From the IMG/VR virus record IMGVR_UViG_3300036851_000382, positions 1 to 39,514 of that record: a stretch of 39,514 bases of DNA. One strand, written 5' to 3'. The notes under the pieces were generated by a model that saw only the letters and a program-made list of their open reading frames with translations, did not search any database and was not told the origin of the DNA. Shown here in pieces: positions 6,300-14,632 of the stretch. This stretch comes from a virus. Each line of letters starts with the position of its first letter. The first letter of the stretch is position 1. The position numbers and the translations under genes were made by a program.

Positions 6300-9212
6300 T
6301 CAATTGATCTGCGGACCGCGGATGTCGCCGGGCGTGCCAACATCGGTCACGAAACTATCGCCGTCGATCGCCGTGCCGGCCGCGCCGCCGGCTGCGTCGC
6401 TACTGTTCTGTCCGGCCAGCCCCGGCCCACCGCCAGCGCTACCACCCCCACCGCCCGCGCCGCCCGCCTCAGTGGTGCCAGCCGACCCAGCCGGCGGTCC
6501 TGTTCCTGCCGCGCCGGGAAGCTGACCAGCACCACCGCCACCGCCACCGTCGGCGTCGCCAGCGCCACCGCCGCCACCGCCCCAGATGTCGCCGCTGCTT
6601 GACGTGAGATTGATGGCGTAGCGCGTATAGAGCGCCGTACCGCCTGCGCCGCCCGGCGTGCCCGTGCCGCCGCTGCGATTACCGCCCGGGCCGCCGGCGC
6701 CCTGGATGCGACCGATGACTATAAGATTGATCGTGACTCCCACCGGCCAGCTGCCGACATCGAAAGCCCGCAACGCTGTGCTGACTGATCCGATGATGAT
6801 GCCGGCGTTGATTGTCGCGGTGACCTCATTGCCCGTCGTCGGCTCAGGATAAAGTTCGTCATGGCGAGTTCGCAGATTGACGTTGTTCTCGTTGGTATCA
6901 AAGATGATGCTCCGCTCGTCCGGATTGACCTCTGCCCCGAATGCAGTGAACAGCATCTCTTCCAACTCGATGCGCGGCCGCACGCCATCCGGATCGACGC
7001 TCGTCACCTGTGCGCCCAGATCCACGCGATCGCCGGTCTCGTCCTCGAACGGCCACGATGAGACACGCGGCGATCCGCCGCCTAATCGATAGCCGCCGCC
7101 CAGCAGCGGCAATTCCACCGAGCCCCGCAGCAGCTCGAGCGTGAACCGGCGCGGTGGCCGGACGTACCGGCTGAGATATTTCGTCGCCAAAGCCTCCGCG
7201 ACCGTGCGCCCGCCGGCCGCGATCCCACGAGCAAAGATTCGCTTGATGGATTGCGACCCTTCGTCCTCCTCGGACTGTGAATCGCTCTGCTCTTCGGTCG
7301 ATCGATAATTGTCGAGGTCGTCGATCTTCTTCAGCGGGCTGATCTGTCCGAAATAAACGATGACGCGTGAGACACGCTTGTCGGGCTGCTCTTTCACTTC
7401 GAGCGAACCCTCCCATACGTTGTCTTCGTTGTAGCGGTCCGCCGTCGTTGCAACTGCCCGCAGAATCTGCAAACGGATCTGCTGGTTGATGTCGTCCCAC
7501 CATTGCGCCGCGCCCATGTATTGCAGCATTTCCGAGATGAGCTTGTTGACCGGGGTGGGCTCCGCGATGTTGAGCGTGTAGACCACACCAAGGAATGCTG
7601 CGGTCTCGGCCTGCCAGGCCGCCAGCGAGATCCAGGCAGGGTCCGCGCCGGCCCGATCCCACAGGTCTTCCAGAATGACGGCGCCATCCTCCCCGACGTA
7701 GCGCAACATCTCCTGCACGCGGTCACCGGTATCATGCGCGACTGCGGTCGTGTTGAGTTGGCCGCGGGTGATGGTCAGGACATCACCGGACCGCGTGAAC
7801 GACACGACCTCGGTGCCACCGATGGTCGCATGGCCCGACGCGGCATACGTGCTGCCGATGCCGGTCGGCGACAGCGTCGCCGAGGTCACAGCGTTATTGA
7901 TGCCCGAAACCAGAAACCCGGCTGACAGCGCCGGCGCCAATGCCCGGTCACCGTCCGCGATCTTCAGCACGTCCTTCGCGACGATCGAGAACTCGCCATT
8001 CGCCGACGGTCCCTCGATCGAGTCCACGAGGTAATGCCGCGTCTCCATGTCGGCGAGCGCATCGCCGACGAAGCCGCGGATCAGCCGAAACGGCCGGCTG
8101 CGAAGAAACGGGTTTCGCGCACGAAACTTTCCCCAGAAGGTGCCGCGACTATAGGGATCGCTGTAGTCGCGCTCCAACGGATACTTGTCGAACGTCACAC
8201 CGGCGTCCGAGTGCCGCGCGTTCTTGAACCGACACCTCACCGTCGCCCGCTGCCCCAAGTCGCCGCTGAGCGAGACGATCGCAGGCGTGACGTCGAGCTG
8301 CTTGATAAAGGGCAGTGCGTCGATCTCGCGTGGCAGGAAGCCGACGTCTTCCGCGAACCGCAGTGTCACCGGATCGTCATCGAAGTTCTCGCGGTCCTGG
8401 CACGTCCCGAGCGAGTTGAAGCACTTGGCCGCACCGAACGGAAACTCGCCGAGTTCGCCGTTGAGTGTGAACGGGCCGCCAAATCCTTTGTTGGTGTGCC
8501 ACGTCGATATCGCACCGGACAGGAACACGTGCGGACTGGAGCCGGTCGGCAACTCTCCGGTCTCACCCAGAAATGCGGGCCGTCCGTTCGCATCGATGAA
8601 CTTGCGGCGATTGGCTGTCACGCTGAGATCGATATGCGTGTTCATGCTCACCCACAGATCAGCGATCCGACCATTAACTTTGTTCGTCGTCGCCACCTCA
8701 GATCCCACCGCGAAGTTCGTGTCCGTATAATCAATGGTATCGTTGGTGTTCACGGTTATCACGGTGCTGAGAACATCGTTGATCGCAAACTGAAGGACTC
8801 CAGTTGCCAAATTCCACGACGCCAGCGCATGCACCCACTCGGTAGCGACGACCGTCGTCGGCCCAGGTTGAAATAGCATTATGATCGTCCCGGCAGCGTT
8901 CGCCCCAGTCACGCGAAGTTTGTTGTCGGTCTCGCGCTTGAAGCCGAATTTGCCAGTCGATGTGTTTAGGATGCAGTGCACGGCACCGTCGCCGGCTAAC
9001 AGGTCAATCCAGCACGACAGCGTCCCCTGCTTGCCGTTGACCGCGCTCAGTTCACCACCCGCAAGCAAATAGTCGTCCGTGCCGTCGAAGACGGCCGCGA
9101 ACGGCCCTTCGTTGTCGTCGTCGTAACCGAGATGCGCGTGACACGGCAGGACGCCGTAATCTAGGGCGCAGTGTGGCACATCGAGTTCGACGAAAGTGAC
9201 GGCCTGCTGCAT
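6300..9212 (-). CDS. Tail tip/hub protein with gpL-like Cys motif, LamG insertion and polyglycine tail
   Basis: 970 aa from ATG 9212 (AAAGG seven bases before it). A TTG at 9239 would add nine residues but has no better site. Near the N-terminus CALDYGVLPC (C-x8-C) and, about 240 residues later, CFNSLGTC (C-x6-C) followed by QDRENF reproduce the spacing of the four cysteines that bind an iron-sulfur cluster in lambda tail-tip protein L. Between them lies a LamG/concanavalin-like beta sandwich (FDGTDDYLLAGG ... NGRIADLWVS). The middle is hub-like (RYVGEDGAVILEDLWDRAG, AAQWWDDINQQIRLQILRA). The last 130 residues are glycine-rich blocks (WGGGGGGAGDADGGGGGG) like polyglycine tail adhesins. Likely baseplate hub plus receptor contact. 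Confidence 0.75.
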   Translation of the reverse strand: MQQAVTFVELDVPHCALDYGVLPCHAHLGYDDDNEGPFAAVFDGTDDYLLAGGELSAVNGKQGTLSCWIDLLAGDGAVHCILNTSTGKFGFKRETDNKLRVTGANAAGTIIMLFQPGPTTVVATEWVHALASWNLATGVLQFAINDVLSTVITVNTNDTIDYTDTNFAVGSEVATTNKVNGRIADLWVSMNTHIDLSVTANRRKFIDANGRPAFLGETGELPTGSSPHVFLSGAISTWHTNKGFGGPFTLNGELGEFPFGAAKCFNSLGTCQDRENFDDDPVTLRFAEDVGFLPREIDALPFIKQLDVTPAIVSLSGDLGQRATVRCRFKNARHSDAGVTFDKYPLERDYSDPYSRGTFWGKFRARNPFLRSRPFRLIRGFVGDALADMETRHYLVDSIEGPSANGEFSIVAKDVLKIADGDRALAPALSAGFLVSGINNAVTSATLSPTGIGSTYAASGHATIGGTEVVSFTRSGDVLTITRGQLNTTAVAHDTGDRVQEMLRYVGEDGAVILEDLWDRAGADPAWISLAAWQAETAAFLGVVYTLNIAEPTPVNKLISEMLQYMGAAQWWDDINQQIRLQILRAVATTADRYNEDNVWEGSLEVKEQPDKRVSRVIVYFGQISPLKKIDDLDNYRSTEEQSDSQSEEDEGSQSIKRIFARGIAAGGRTVAEALATKYLSRYVRPPRRFTLELLRGSVELPLLGGGYRLGGGSPRVSSWPFEDETGDRVDLGAQVTSVDPDGVRPRIELEEMLFTAFGAEVNPDERSIIFDTNENNVNLRTRHDELYPEPTTGNEVTATINAGIIIGSVSTALRAFDVGSWPVGVTINLIVIGRIQGAGGPGGNRSGGTGTPGGAGGTALYTRYAINLTSSSGDIWGGGGGGAGDADGGGGGGAGQLPGAAGTGPPAGSAGTTEAGGAGGGGGSAGGGPGLAGQNSSDAAGGAAGTAIDGDSFVTDVGTPGDIRGPQIN

Positions 9213-9889
9213 TCCTGGACCTTTGCGCCCTTCCGACAATTATCAATGGCCCAAAGAGGCTGGAGATTTGAATAGTGAAAAGCTTCGTCGAATTGCGTCG
9301 CATCCGACAGATTGAACGATGATAACGGCCGAATATGATCGATATGCCAGTTCCCGTAATTTTCCCAACACATACCTGGAGCGAACAATGTCTCAAGATG
9401 GGCCTTAAGATGGTCTATCGAGCAACCAAGCGATCTAACCGCAGATGCGCCAATCGTGTTTCGTTTTACGGCGCAATACAGCCTGATACGAATATTTCGC
9501 GTTATACGAACATTTACCCGCTTTTGGTAAGCCGATCTGGATTGTCGACCCCGCGCTGTTCTAGACCAACGAATCTGCCTATCCAGCGCCTTCTTTCGAA
9601 CTTCCGGCTTTTTCCTGTTCTTCGCACGCCATTCCCGGGCACGCTTTGCTGCGCGGAGACGCACCTCTTCTTTATACCTGTTCTTCAGGTGCCATTGCCG
9701 CGCCGCTAGACGCGATTCCTGTTTACCTCGTTCCGTTTCGCGCCGTTTTTGAACGTTCTCAAGACGGCACACTACACAAACTCCATTACTTGTATGCCTA
9801 TTAGCTATGTGGCCTCGGCTGCAAGGTACCCCTGTGAAATAATGCTTCGCACCGATCCTTCTTGCCCGACTACGTTCCGCGCGCTTCAC
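9161..9889 (-). CDS. Free-standing HNH homing endonuclease
   Basis: 242 aa from a GTG at 9889 with an AGGGAG site 6-7 bases upstream. An N-terminal zinc-finger-like element (YFTGVPCSRGHIANR ... CVVC, residues 18-41) precedes a long basic linker (50-130). The HNH core is WHIDHIRPLSSF (181-192) with SNLQPLWAIDNCRKGAK (207-223). These are hallmarks of the phage HNH family that nicks DNA to spread its own gene. The family normally ends just after RKGAK. Here the frame runs about 20 residues further, over the start of the tail-tip gene, so that gene's binding site and start lie inside this one. No intron boundaries are visible. It probably invaded the gap between two tail genes. Confidence 0.85.
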   Translation of the reverse strand: MKRAERSRARRIGAKHYFTGVPCSRGHIANRHTSNGVCVVCRLENVQKRRETERGKQESRLAARQWHLKNRYKEEVRLRAAKRAREWRAKNRKKPEVRKKALDRQIRWSRTARGRQSRSAYQKRVNVRITRNIRIRLYCAVKRNTIGASAVRSLGCSIDHLKAHLETLFAPGMCWENYGNWHIDHIRPLSSFNLSDATQFDEAFHYSNLQPLWAIDNCRKGAKVQECSRPSLSSNSMCHTAP

Positions 9890-9953
9890 TTGATATCTCC
9901 CTGGAATTCAACCGTCCGATACAGAATCAGACAATTGAGCGGAGATCAAGCGA

Positions 9954-10781
9954 TCAAACGACGCCCTGCATCTTCAGCGTGACGGCAACACGGCGCGTGA
10001 CTGTATCAACCTCCGGCAGCGGGGAATTCATCAACCATGCGTATCCAACGTCGTTCGGGTACTCCGTCGGATTCCAGGCAAAGAAGAATGAGCCCCGCTC
10101 GACGAGGAATGGCTGGAAGTTCGCGCGATACCAGGTCGGATCGAAGTGGCTGAACTCAGCCTCGGATTCATTGAACCGATTCGTCTCGATGCGGCCGAGA
10201 AAGTTTCCGCTCTCGCTCTTGCCGTTGACCTCTTTCGAGACGATTCCCAGTGGAAACGGGACATGCGGCACGTCGATCTTGATGCTGCGCTCAAGGATGA
10301 GGAGTTCACCAACGAAGACGACTGCGGCCTCCGGGAAATCGTCGCCCGGCTGCATGCGCAGCCGGATGCCGGCGAGCGGCTGCGGCTCGAACCGGAACAA
10401 CACCGGCGAGTCGTCCGCAAGCATCCGTTCCTCGATCAGCTCAAACCACACTTGCGGAGACGCAGCCAGGTCATGGCAGCCCTCGACCGACACGACAATT
10501 GCCTCGCTGCCGAAGTTGTGCTTGGCAACAGCCATATAGTCGATGTCGTCCGCTGTATTCGTCGTCACTGTGACGTAATCATCACCGGCCGTGCTGAAGG
10601 ATCCCTTCCACTTCAGATGTGTGGCGGGGTTGGCAACATTGGCGACGGGAAAGTCCGCATCTTCAGATGTGGCGTCCACATTCGTGCTGACGACGATGTT
10701 GCGCCATCCGATGATCGGATTGTTGGCGTCGAGTAGTTCCGCCTCCGACAGGACAATATTAGTGGAAAGGACGAGCGGCAT
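9954..10781 (-). CDS. Tail protein downstream of tape measure (distal-tail-like)
   Basis: 275 aa, no membrane segment, beta-rich, with a discoidin-like feel in the N-terminal half (NVANPATHLKWKGSFSTAGD ... YMAVAKHNFG). The C-terminal half contains GSFFFAWNPTEYPNDVGYAW, a motif seen in tail proteins encoded right after the tape measure. By position between tape measure and hub it should be the distal tail or an equivalent tip-assembly protein. It starts seven bases after the tape-measure stop. The HNH gene follows in a 64-base gap. Role is assigned mainly from gene order. Confidence 0.65.
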   Translation of the reverse strand: MPLVLSTNIVLSEAELLDANNPIIGWRNIVVSTNVDATSEDADFPVANVANPATHLKWKGSFSTAGDDYVTVTTNTADDIDYMAVAKHNFGSEAIVVSVEGCHDLAASPQVWFELIEERMLADDSPVLFRFEPQPLAGIRLRMQPGDDFPEAAVVFVGELLILERSIKIDVPHVPFPLGIVSKEVNGKSESGNFLGRIETNRFNESEAEFSHFDPTWYRANFQPFLVERGSFFFAWNPTEYPNDVGYAWLMNSPLPEVDTVTRRVAVTLKMQGVV

Positions 10782-10788
10782 CGCACGA

Positions 10789-12495
10789 TCACCGCTCTGC
10801 GACGCGCAGGATGTAGCCGTCGCTGTGGCGCAGGTTCAACGTCTCGACCAAGTCACGGAGGTTGGTCCCCATCAGGAAGTCGCTCATGCGCATGCCGATG
10901 GTGATTTCATCGACGGCGCCGCGGCGCCGCCCGCCGGCCGCAACCTCGTTCGCGGGCGTGACCTCGACCAGTTCGCCCGATGCCAGATTGAGATTGGCGG
11001 GGAAGTTGTCGGTCATCGACATGCCACCCGGCACTATGAATGAACCACCCTTGGCTGCGCCTGGCGGGGTCTGGCTGCTGATCTTGATGACGTTCGCGAT
11101 ACCTGCGGCGATCACGGCGGCGGCGGCGATGAAATTGAGCGGAGGCGGCGCCGACGCCAGGGCCTTGTTGGCACCGATGTAGGTGTCGATCGTAGCCTGC
11201 GCGATGCCGAACGCTTTTGACGCAATGAACAATTCCTTGTTCTTCCCGGCGATGCCCTCGAATGCCTTGCTGAAATTGCCGAGCGCACTGGACGCTGTCG
11301 CGGCATAGGTCTCGGCCGCCTTTTCAGCGACGCGCTGACTAACTATGCCGAACTGCTCTTGGGTCAGTATCCCACGGGCGAATGCATCATTGATCTTTTG
11401 GACCTCGGCCGCCATCTCTTCGGCTGGCGTTCGGAACCGCTCCATGATCGCCAATTGCTCGGCCTCGATCGTGGCCATGGCATCAACAGCGGCCTTGCGA
11501 TCTGCCTCAAGCTTCGCTCGATCAATCAGCACAGGTGCGGGCGGTTTTTCCTTACCGAATTCCTTTATCTTGTTGTCAAGGGCTTCGACACCGAGCTGCA
11601 AACCAAGGCTCTCGGTCTGAGCGCCTGCCATTGCGGCGGCCGTCGCCTTGATGGCGGCGGCAATGCCCGGGAACGACTTTGCAAGCACCTCCCCGATGAC
11701 CGACATAACCGTGTTGGTCTTGGTTCCTTCTATCTGCACTTCGATCAGCTTTGAAGTGAGCAGCGCCAATGCTGGCGCCAGGAATGCCGCGATGCTGATC
11801 GTAGCGGCATCGCTCAACTTTCCGAGCGTCTTCAGGTTGTCGTTAAACTGCTCCGCGGCCTTTGCCGTCTTCTCATCAATGACGATCCCCAAATCTTCCG
11901 CTTGCTTCTTGAGAGCCGTAATGCCGGTCGCGCCTTGGTTCAGAAACGGAATCAGGTCTGCGCCAGACTTGCCGAACAGCGCGACAGCGAGCGCGGTCTT
12001 TTCTGCGCCATCCCGGAAGCCTTCGAACTTGCCGGCAATCTCAAGAAGGATGTCGTCAGTTGCCTTCAACTTCCCATTCGCGTCAGTCACCTTGATCCTA
12101 AGCGCCGTGAACGCCTCTGCCGCCGCGCCACTCGTCTTGCCGCCGGAAATCTCGCTCATGGCGCGAGACAGCTTGCTGACTCCGGTCTGCAATTGCTCGA
12201 TGCTGACGTCCGCCAGTTCGGCGGCGAATTTGAGTTTAGACAATTCCTCAACCGGAATGCCGATCTTCTGCGCAGCCTTGCCGAGCTTATCGGCTTCATC
12301 TAGTGCGCGCCCAACGGCCACCCCGATAGCCACTGCCGCCCCGGCTATCGCGAGCCCGACCGCGGCACCCATCTTCGCCATGTCCTTGGCGAAGCCGTCC
12401 ATGCGATTGGACGCACCTTTCAGTCCGGTCTCGAATGCGGCTGTGTCCGCACCGAGCACGACCCTGAGAGCACCGATAACGGCAGATTCGGCCAT
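10789..12495 (-). CDS. Tail tape measure protein
   Basis: 568 aa. It opens with the common tape-measure start (VIGALRVVLGADTAAFETGL), followed by a Gly/Ala-rich hydrophobic segment (GAAVGLAIAGAAVAIGVAVG, about residues 43-62), then long coiled-coil regions (KLKFAAELADVSIEQLQTGV; EAEQLAIMERFRTPAEEMAA) and a second hydrophobic stretch near residues 455-475. At about 0.15 nm per residue this predicts a tail near 85 nm, which is short for the group. Its ATG follows the chaperone reading-frame stop as TGAAATG, so it is coupled to the chaperones, as in most siphoviruses. Confidence 0.9.
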   Translation of the reverse strand: MAESAVIGALRVVLGADTAAFETGLKGASNRMDGFAKDMAKMGAAVGLAIAGAAVAIGVAVGRALDEADKLGKAAQKIGIPVEELSKLKFAAELADVSIEQLQTGVSKLSRAMSEISGGKTSGAAAEAFTALRIKVTDANGKLKATDDILLEIAGKFEGFRDGAEKTALAVALFGKSGADLIPFLNQGATGITALKKQAEDLGIVIDEKTAKAAEQFNDNLKTLGKLSDAATISIAAFLAPALALLTSKLIEVQIEGTKTNTVMSVIGEVLAKSFPGIAAAIKATAAAMAGAQTESLGLQLGVEALDNKIKEFGKEKPPAPVLIDRAKLEADRKAAVDAMATIEAEQLAIMERFRTPAEEMAAEVQKINDAFARGILTQEQFGIVSQRVAEKAAETYAATASSALGNFSKAFEGIAGKNKELFIASKAFGIAQATIDTYIGANKALASAPPPLNFIAAAAVIAAGIANVIKISSQTPPGAAKGGSFIVPGGMSMTDNFPANLNLASGELVEVTPANEVAAGGRRRGAVDEITIGMRMSDFLMGTNLRDLVETLNLRHSDGYILRVAER

Positions 12496-12496
12496 T

Positions 12497-12892
12497 TCAG
12501 TTCATCGCCTTGCTTTTCGGGAAGTGCCGCGTGGCCTCGACCCACTGATTCATGATCATCATCTGCTGCTCTGGGGACTGCGGCCCGCGCGGCGCGGAGT
12601 CTTTCGCCTGTAGCTTGCTCAGATTCGGCATCCGCCTTGCTCTCGAAAGGTTGGCGACCTGCCAGGCCAGCCATGCGCGCTCGTTGTGCTCGCGTCGCAG
12701 TCGCTTGCCGTGCGCCAGCAGCGTTCGCTCGATCGAGCGCGGGGTAGCCCGCCAAAATGCTTCCGCATCAAGATCGAGAGACTCCCAGAACTGCAGCAGG
12801 TCTAGCCAGTCCCAGCCCTTGCTGCGCCCCTCGGAGGGCGCGCACCCTTCGTCTCCGGCGTCGGAAACGCGCGCTGGAAGGCCTCCGAAATC
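12497..12892 (-). CDS. Tail assembly chaperone, downstream frame reached by -1 frameshift
   Basis: This frame encodes KGWDWLDLLQFWESLDLDAE, then AFWRATPRSIERTLLAHGKR and a basic helical tail ending HFPKSKAMN. FWxxTPRxx is the signature of the short tail chaperone (Phage_TAC_6 type) that follows the first chaperone in gene transfer agents. The frame is open from 12892 but contains no ATG, GTG or TTG before the signature. It overlaps the end of the upstream chaperone in the -1 frame. It is therefore most likely made as a C-terminal extension of that protein by programmed -1 slippage between 12892 and 12802. No canonical heptamer is obvious. The coordinates mark the open frame, not a start codon. 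Confidence 0.65.
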   Translation of the reverse strand, partial: DFGGLPARVSDAGDEGCAPSEGRSKGWDWLDLLQFWESLDLDAEAFWRATPRSIERTLLAHGKRLRREHNERAWLAWQVANLSRARRMPNLSKLQAKDSAPRGPQSPEQQMMIMNQWVEATRHFPKSKAMN

Positions 12893-13179
12893 TTATTCAT
12901 AATCACCATCAGGCCACCGGCTGCCGGGATTAGATCGCCAGCGGCCTTTAAATCAATGTCCGGGTGATGCTCGCGGAGGCCACCCCATAAAACCGCGCGG
13001 ATCGTAGACATCCTCACGCTATTTGGATCCTTCGCCGCCTTGGCCAGCTTCGTGCTCAGTGCCATGATCGATGTATCGAGCACATCCTCGATCTCACAGA
13101 TGGCATTGGCCGAATAGCACAGCGTGAAGGTCTGCCCATGCGCATCGAACGAAACGTCTCCCTTGTGGGGATTCGCCAT
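12802..13179 (-). CDS. Tail assembly chaperone (GTA gp10 / Phage_TAC_11-like)
   Basis: 125 aa: MANPHKGDVSFDAHGQTFTL followed by a helical domain (SANAICEIEDVLDTSIMALS; NSVRMSTIRAVLWGGLREHH) and a short variable tail. The pattern matches the chaperone encoded before the tape measure in alphaproteobacterial gene transfer agents and related siphophages. It would coat the tape measure during tail assembly. ATG 13179 has an AGGAG site six bases before. Its last 30 codons overlap the -1 frame of the second chaperone. Confidence 0.8.
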   Translation of the reverse strand: MANPHKGDVSFDAHGQTFTLCYSANAICEIEDVLDTSIMALSTKLAKAAKDPNSVRMSTIRAVLWGGLREHHPDIDLKAAGDLIPAAGGLMVIMNKISEAFQRAFPTPETKGARPPRGAARAGTG

Positions 13180-13221
13180 GACTGCTCCTCGCTGATGTCA
13201 GGGAAATAGAAACCGCTCCAA

Positions 13222-13677
13222 TTACGCGGGCGGCGAATTCGGGCCTTCGAACACGACCGCACCGGTCACCTTCCACGTGACGGTCGCGACCATGGCACCA
13301 TCGACTTCGGCCTGCGGCTCGTAATTCTGCAGCTCGGCATCGAATGTGTACGTGGCATTGTTCGGAAACGTGATGCGGCAGGATCGACGGCGGGACTCTC
13401 CGACGGGAAGATTCAGCAACTCGAACAGCCGAAGGTCGGACGCCGACCCCGGGATGAAGTTCATCTCGAACGAGCATTCGCCCGAATCGATCAGTCCGGA
13501 AATGAATTCTCGTCGCCGATCGGGGCTCTGCATGTGTGTCACGTCGATCTGATCGACGTTGCTGCTCGGCGGCGTGATGCTCTTGATCTCGGCCAACTCA
13601 GTGTAGACGTTTGGCGAGTCGTCGCTTTCGATCGCGAACTTCGAGCCATAGCCGAGCAGGGCTGCGGTTGCGGCCAT
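13222..13677 (-). CDS. Major tail (tube) protein
   Basis: 151 aa, beta-rich. Typical tail-tube features: YGSKFAIESDDSPNVYTELA at the N-terminus, a VDQIDVTHMQSPDRRREFIS segment where the tube proteins carry a D(V/A)TxxxS motif, then FEMNFIPGSASDLRLFELLN and a terminal VTWKVTGAVVFEGPN. It lies between the tail-completion genes and the chaperones, as expected. AAGGAG lies seven bases before ATG 13677. It should form the stacked hexameric rings of the tail. Confidence 0.85.
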   Translation of the reverse strand: MAATAALLGYGSKFAIESDDSPNVYTELAEIKSITPPSSNVDQIDVTHMQSPDRRREFISGLIDSGECSFEMNFIPGSASDLRLFELLNLPVGESRRRSCRITFPNNATYTFDAELQNYEPQAEVDGAMVATVTWKVTGAVVFEGPNSPPA

Positions 13678-13731
13678 GTGGGACTCTCCTTCGATGTAGG
13701 TGACCCCGCACTATCCCGGCGGGCGGGGAAA

Positions 13732-14190
13732 TCAGTTCTTGTTCATCAACGCCAGTTGCTTCGCCGCCTTGCGGGCCGCACGCGCACGCGCCTTCTCGAT
13801 CTCTTCGGCGAGATCATCCTTGATGCCGTCGAGCGCCGCCTTCTTGTTCGCATCCCAGGCAGGCCGCAGCGTCGGATGTGGCGCCTGGCTGGACGTCCCG
13901 AATTCTTCGGTGATCGCCTGCACAAGCGCGCCGGGGCCGGCAAACACCTCGACGCCGGACTGCTTGACGTGCTGCGACTTCTGCCGCCGTGAGAGCTTCT
14001 GACTGACGCCAAACGACCGTTCGAATTTCCCTGTCAACCGCCGCGCGTTGGCGGCGGCGTCTTCGGCGATCGGCTCGCCGGCCTTGGTCAGCACGCGCTT
14101 GAGGATATTCTTGCCCGTAGCCTTGCTCAGTTCACCGAGCGCCTCTTCAAGCTCGCGCAGGCCCTCGATACGAAAGGTCTGTCGCGCCAT
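13732..14190 (-). CDS. HK97 gp10-like tail completion protein
   Basis: 152 aa: FRIEGLRELEEALGELSKAT, KAGEPIAEDAAANARRLTGK, then GPGALVQAITEEFGTSSQAP, ending in a basic helix. This is the layout of the HK97 gp10-like family (EGLRELexAL start, EFGT...APHPTLRPAWD). The EFGT and HPTLRPAWD elements are plainly visible at about residues 96-111. It caps the tail end that docks on the head. It sits three bases after the neighbouring DUF3168 gene. Confidence 0.85.
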   Translation of the reverse strand: MARQTFRIEGLRELEEALGELSKATGKNILKRVLTKAGEPIAEDAAANARRLTGKFERSFGVSQKLSRRQKSQHVKQSGVEVFAGPGALVQAITEEFGTSSQAPHPTLRPAWDANKKAALDGIKDDLAEEIEKARARAARKAAKQLALMNKN

Positions 14191-14193
14191 GAT

Positions 14194-14628
14194 TCAAGTC
14201 TGCGAGAACCAGACGGTGTAGTCGCGGCTGCGCCGATGCAGCTTGGCCACGTCGTCATAATCGTCGCGACTCTGCTCGTGGAAGATGCCCTTGATCTCGA
14301 CCTCGTCCTGCGGTGAATTCGATCCGTAGGTTACGACACCGCGGTGTCCGGACAGCCGGTCGAATACCAGACCGGCCAGCAACACCGCCGCGTCTGGGGT
14401 CTGAGCCCAGCAATCCACCTGCACCCGGGCGCTGCCGAGCCCCGACGCGCCCTGCATGTGATAGTCGCTCGCCTCGCTGATCAGGTTCTGCACGATCGCG
14501 GGAACGTTGCTGGTCTGCGCAGTGCCTTGCGGCAGGATGCCGGGATGAATCCTCGTGCCTCCAACCATTCCCGATATCGTCGCATCACCGAGCAGCAATG
14601 CCCTAATGGCCCCTCTGATATCCTTCAT
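14194..14628 (-). CDS. Tail completion protein, DUF3168 family
   Basis: 144 aa: MKDIRGAIRALLLGDATISG, GGTRIHPGILPQGTAQTSNV, then VQVDCWAQTPDAAVLLAGLV and a final beta strand YTVWFSQT. RIxPxxxPQ, a Val-Gln-hydrophobic-x-CxA strand and an amphipathic helix are typical of DUF3168 (gp17-like tail terminator). Neighbours gp10-like and tube protein agree. It probably ends tail-tube polymerisation. Confidence 0.8.
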   Translation of the reverse strand: MKDIRGAIRALLLGDATISGMVGGTRIHPGILPQGTAQTSNVPAIVQNLISEASDYHMQGASGLGSARVQVDCWAQTPDAAVLLAGLVFDRLSGHRGVVTYGSNSPQDEVEIKGIFHEQSRDDYDDVAKLHRRSRDYTVWFSQT

Positions 14629-14632
14629 CGCG

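Noticed and set aside
12420-12755. Minus-strand frame beginning MAGYPALDRANAAG
   Set aside because: It overlaps the chaperone frame that carries the FWRATPRSI signature and the start of the tape measure. It has no family features or binding site.
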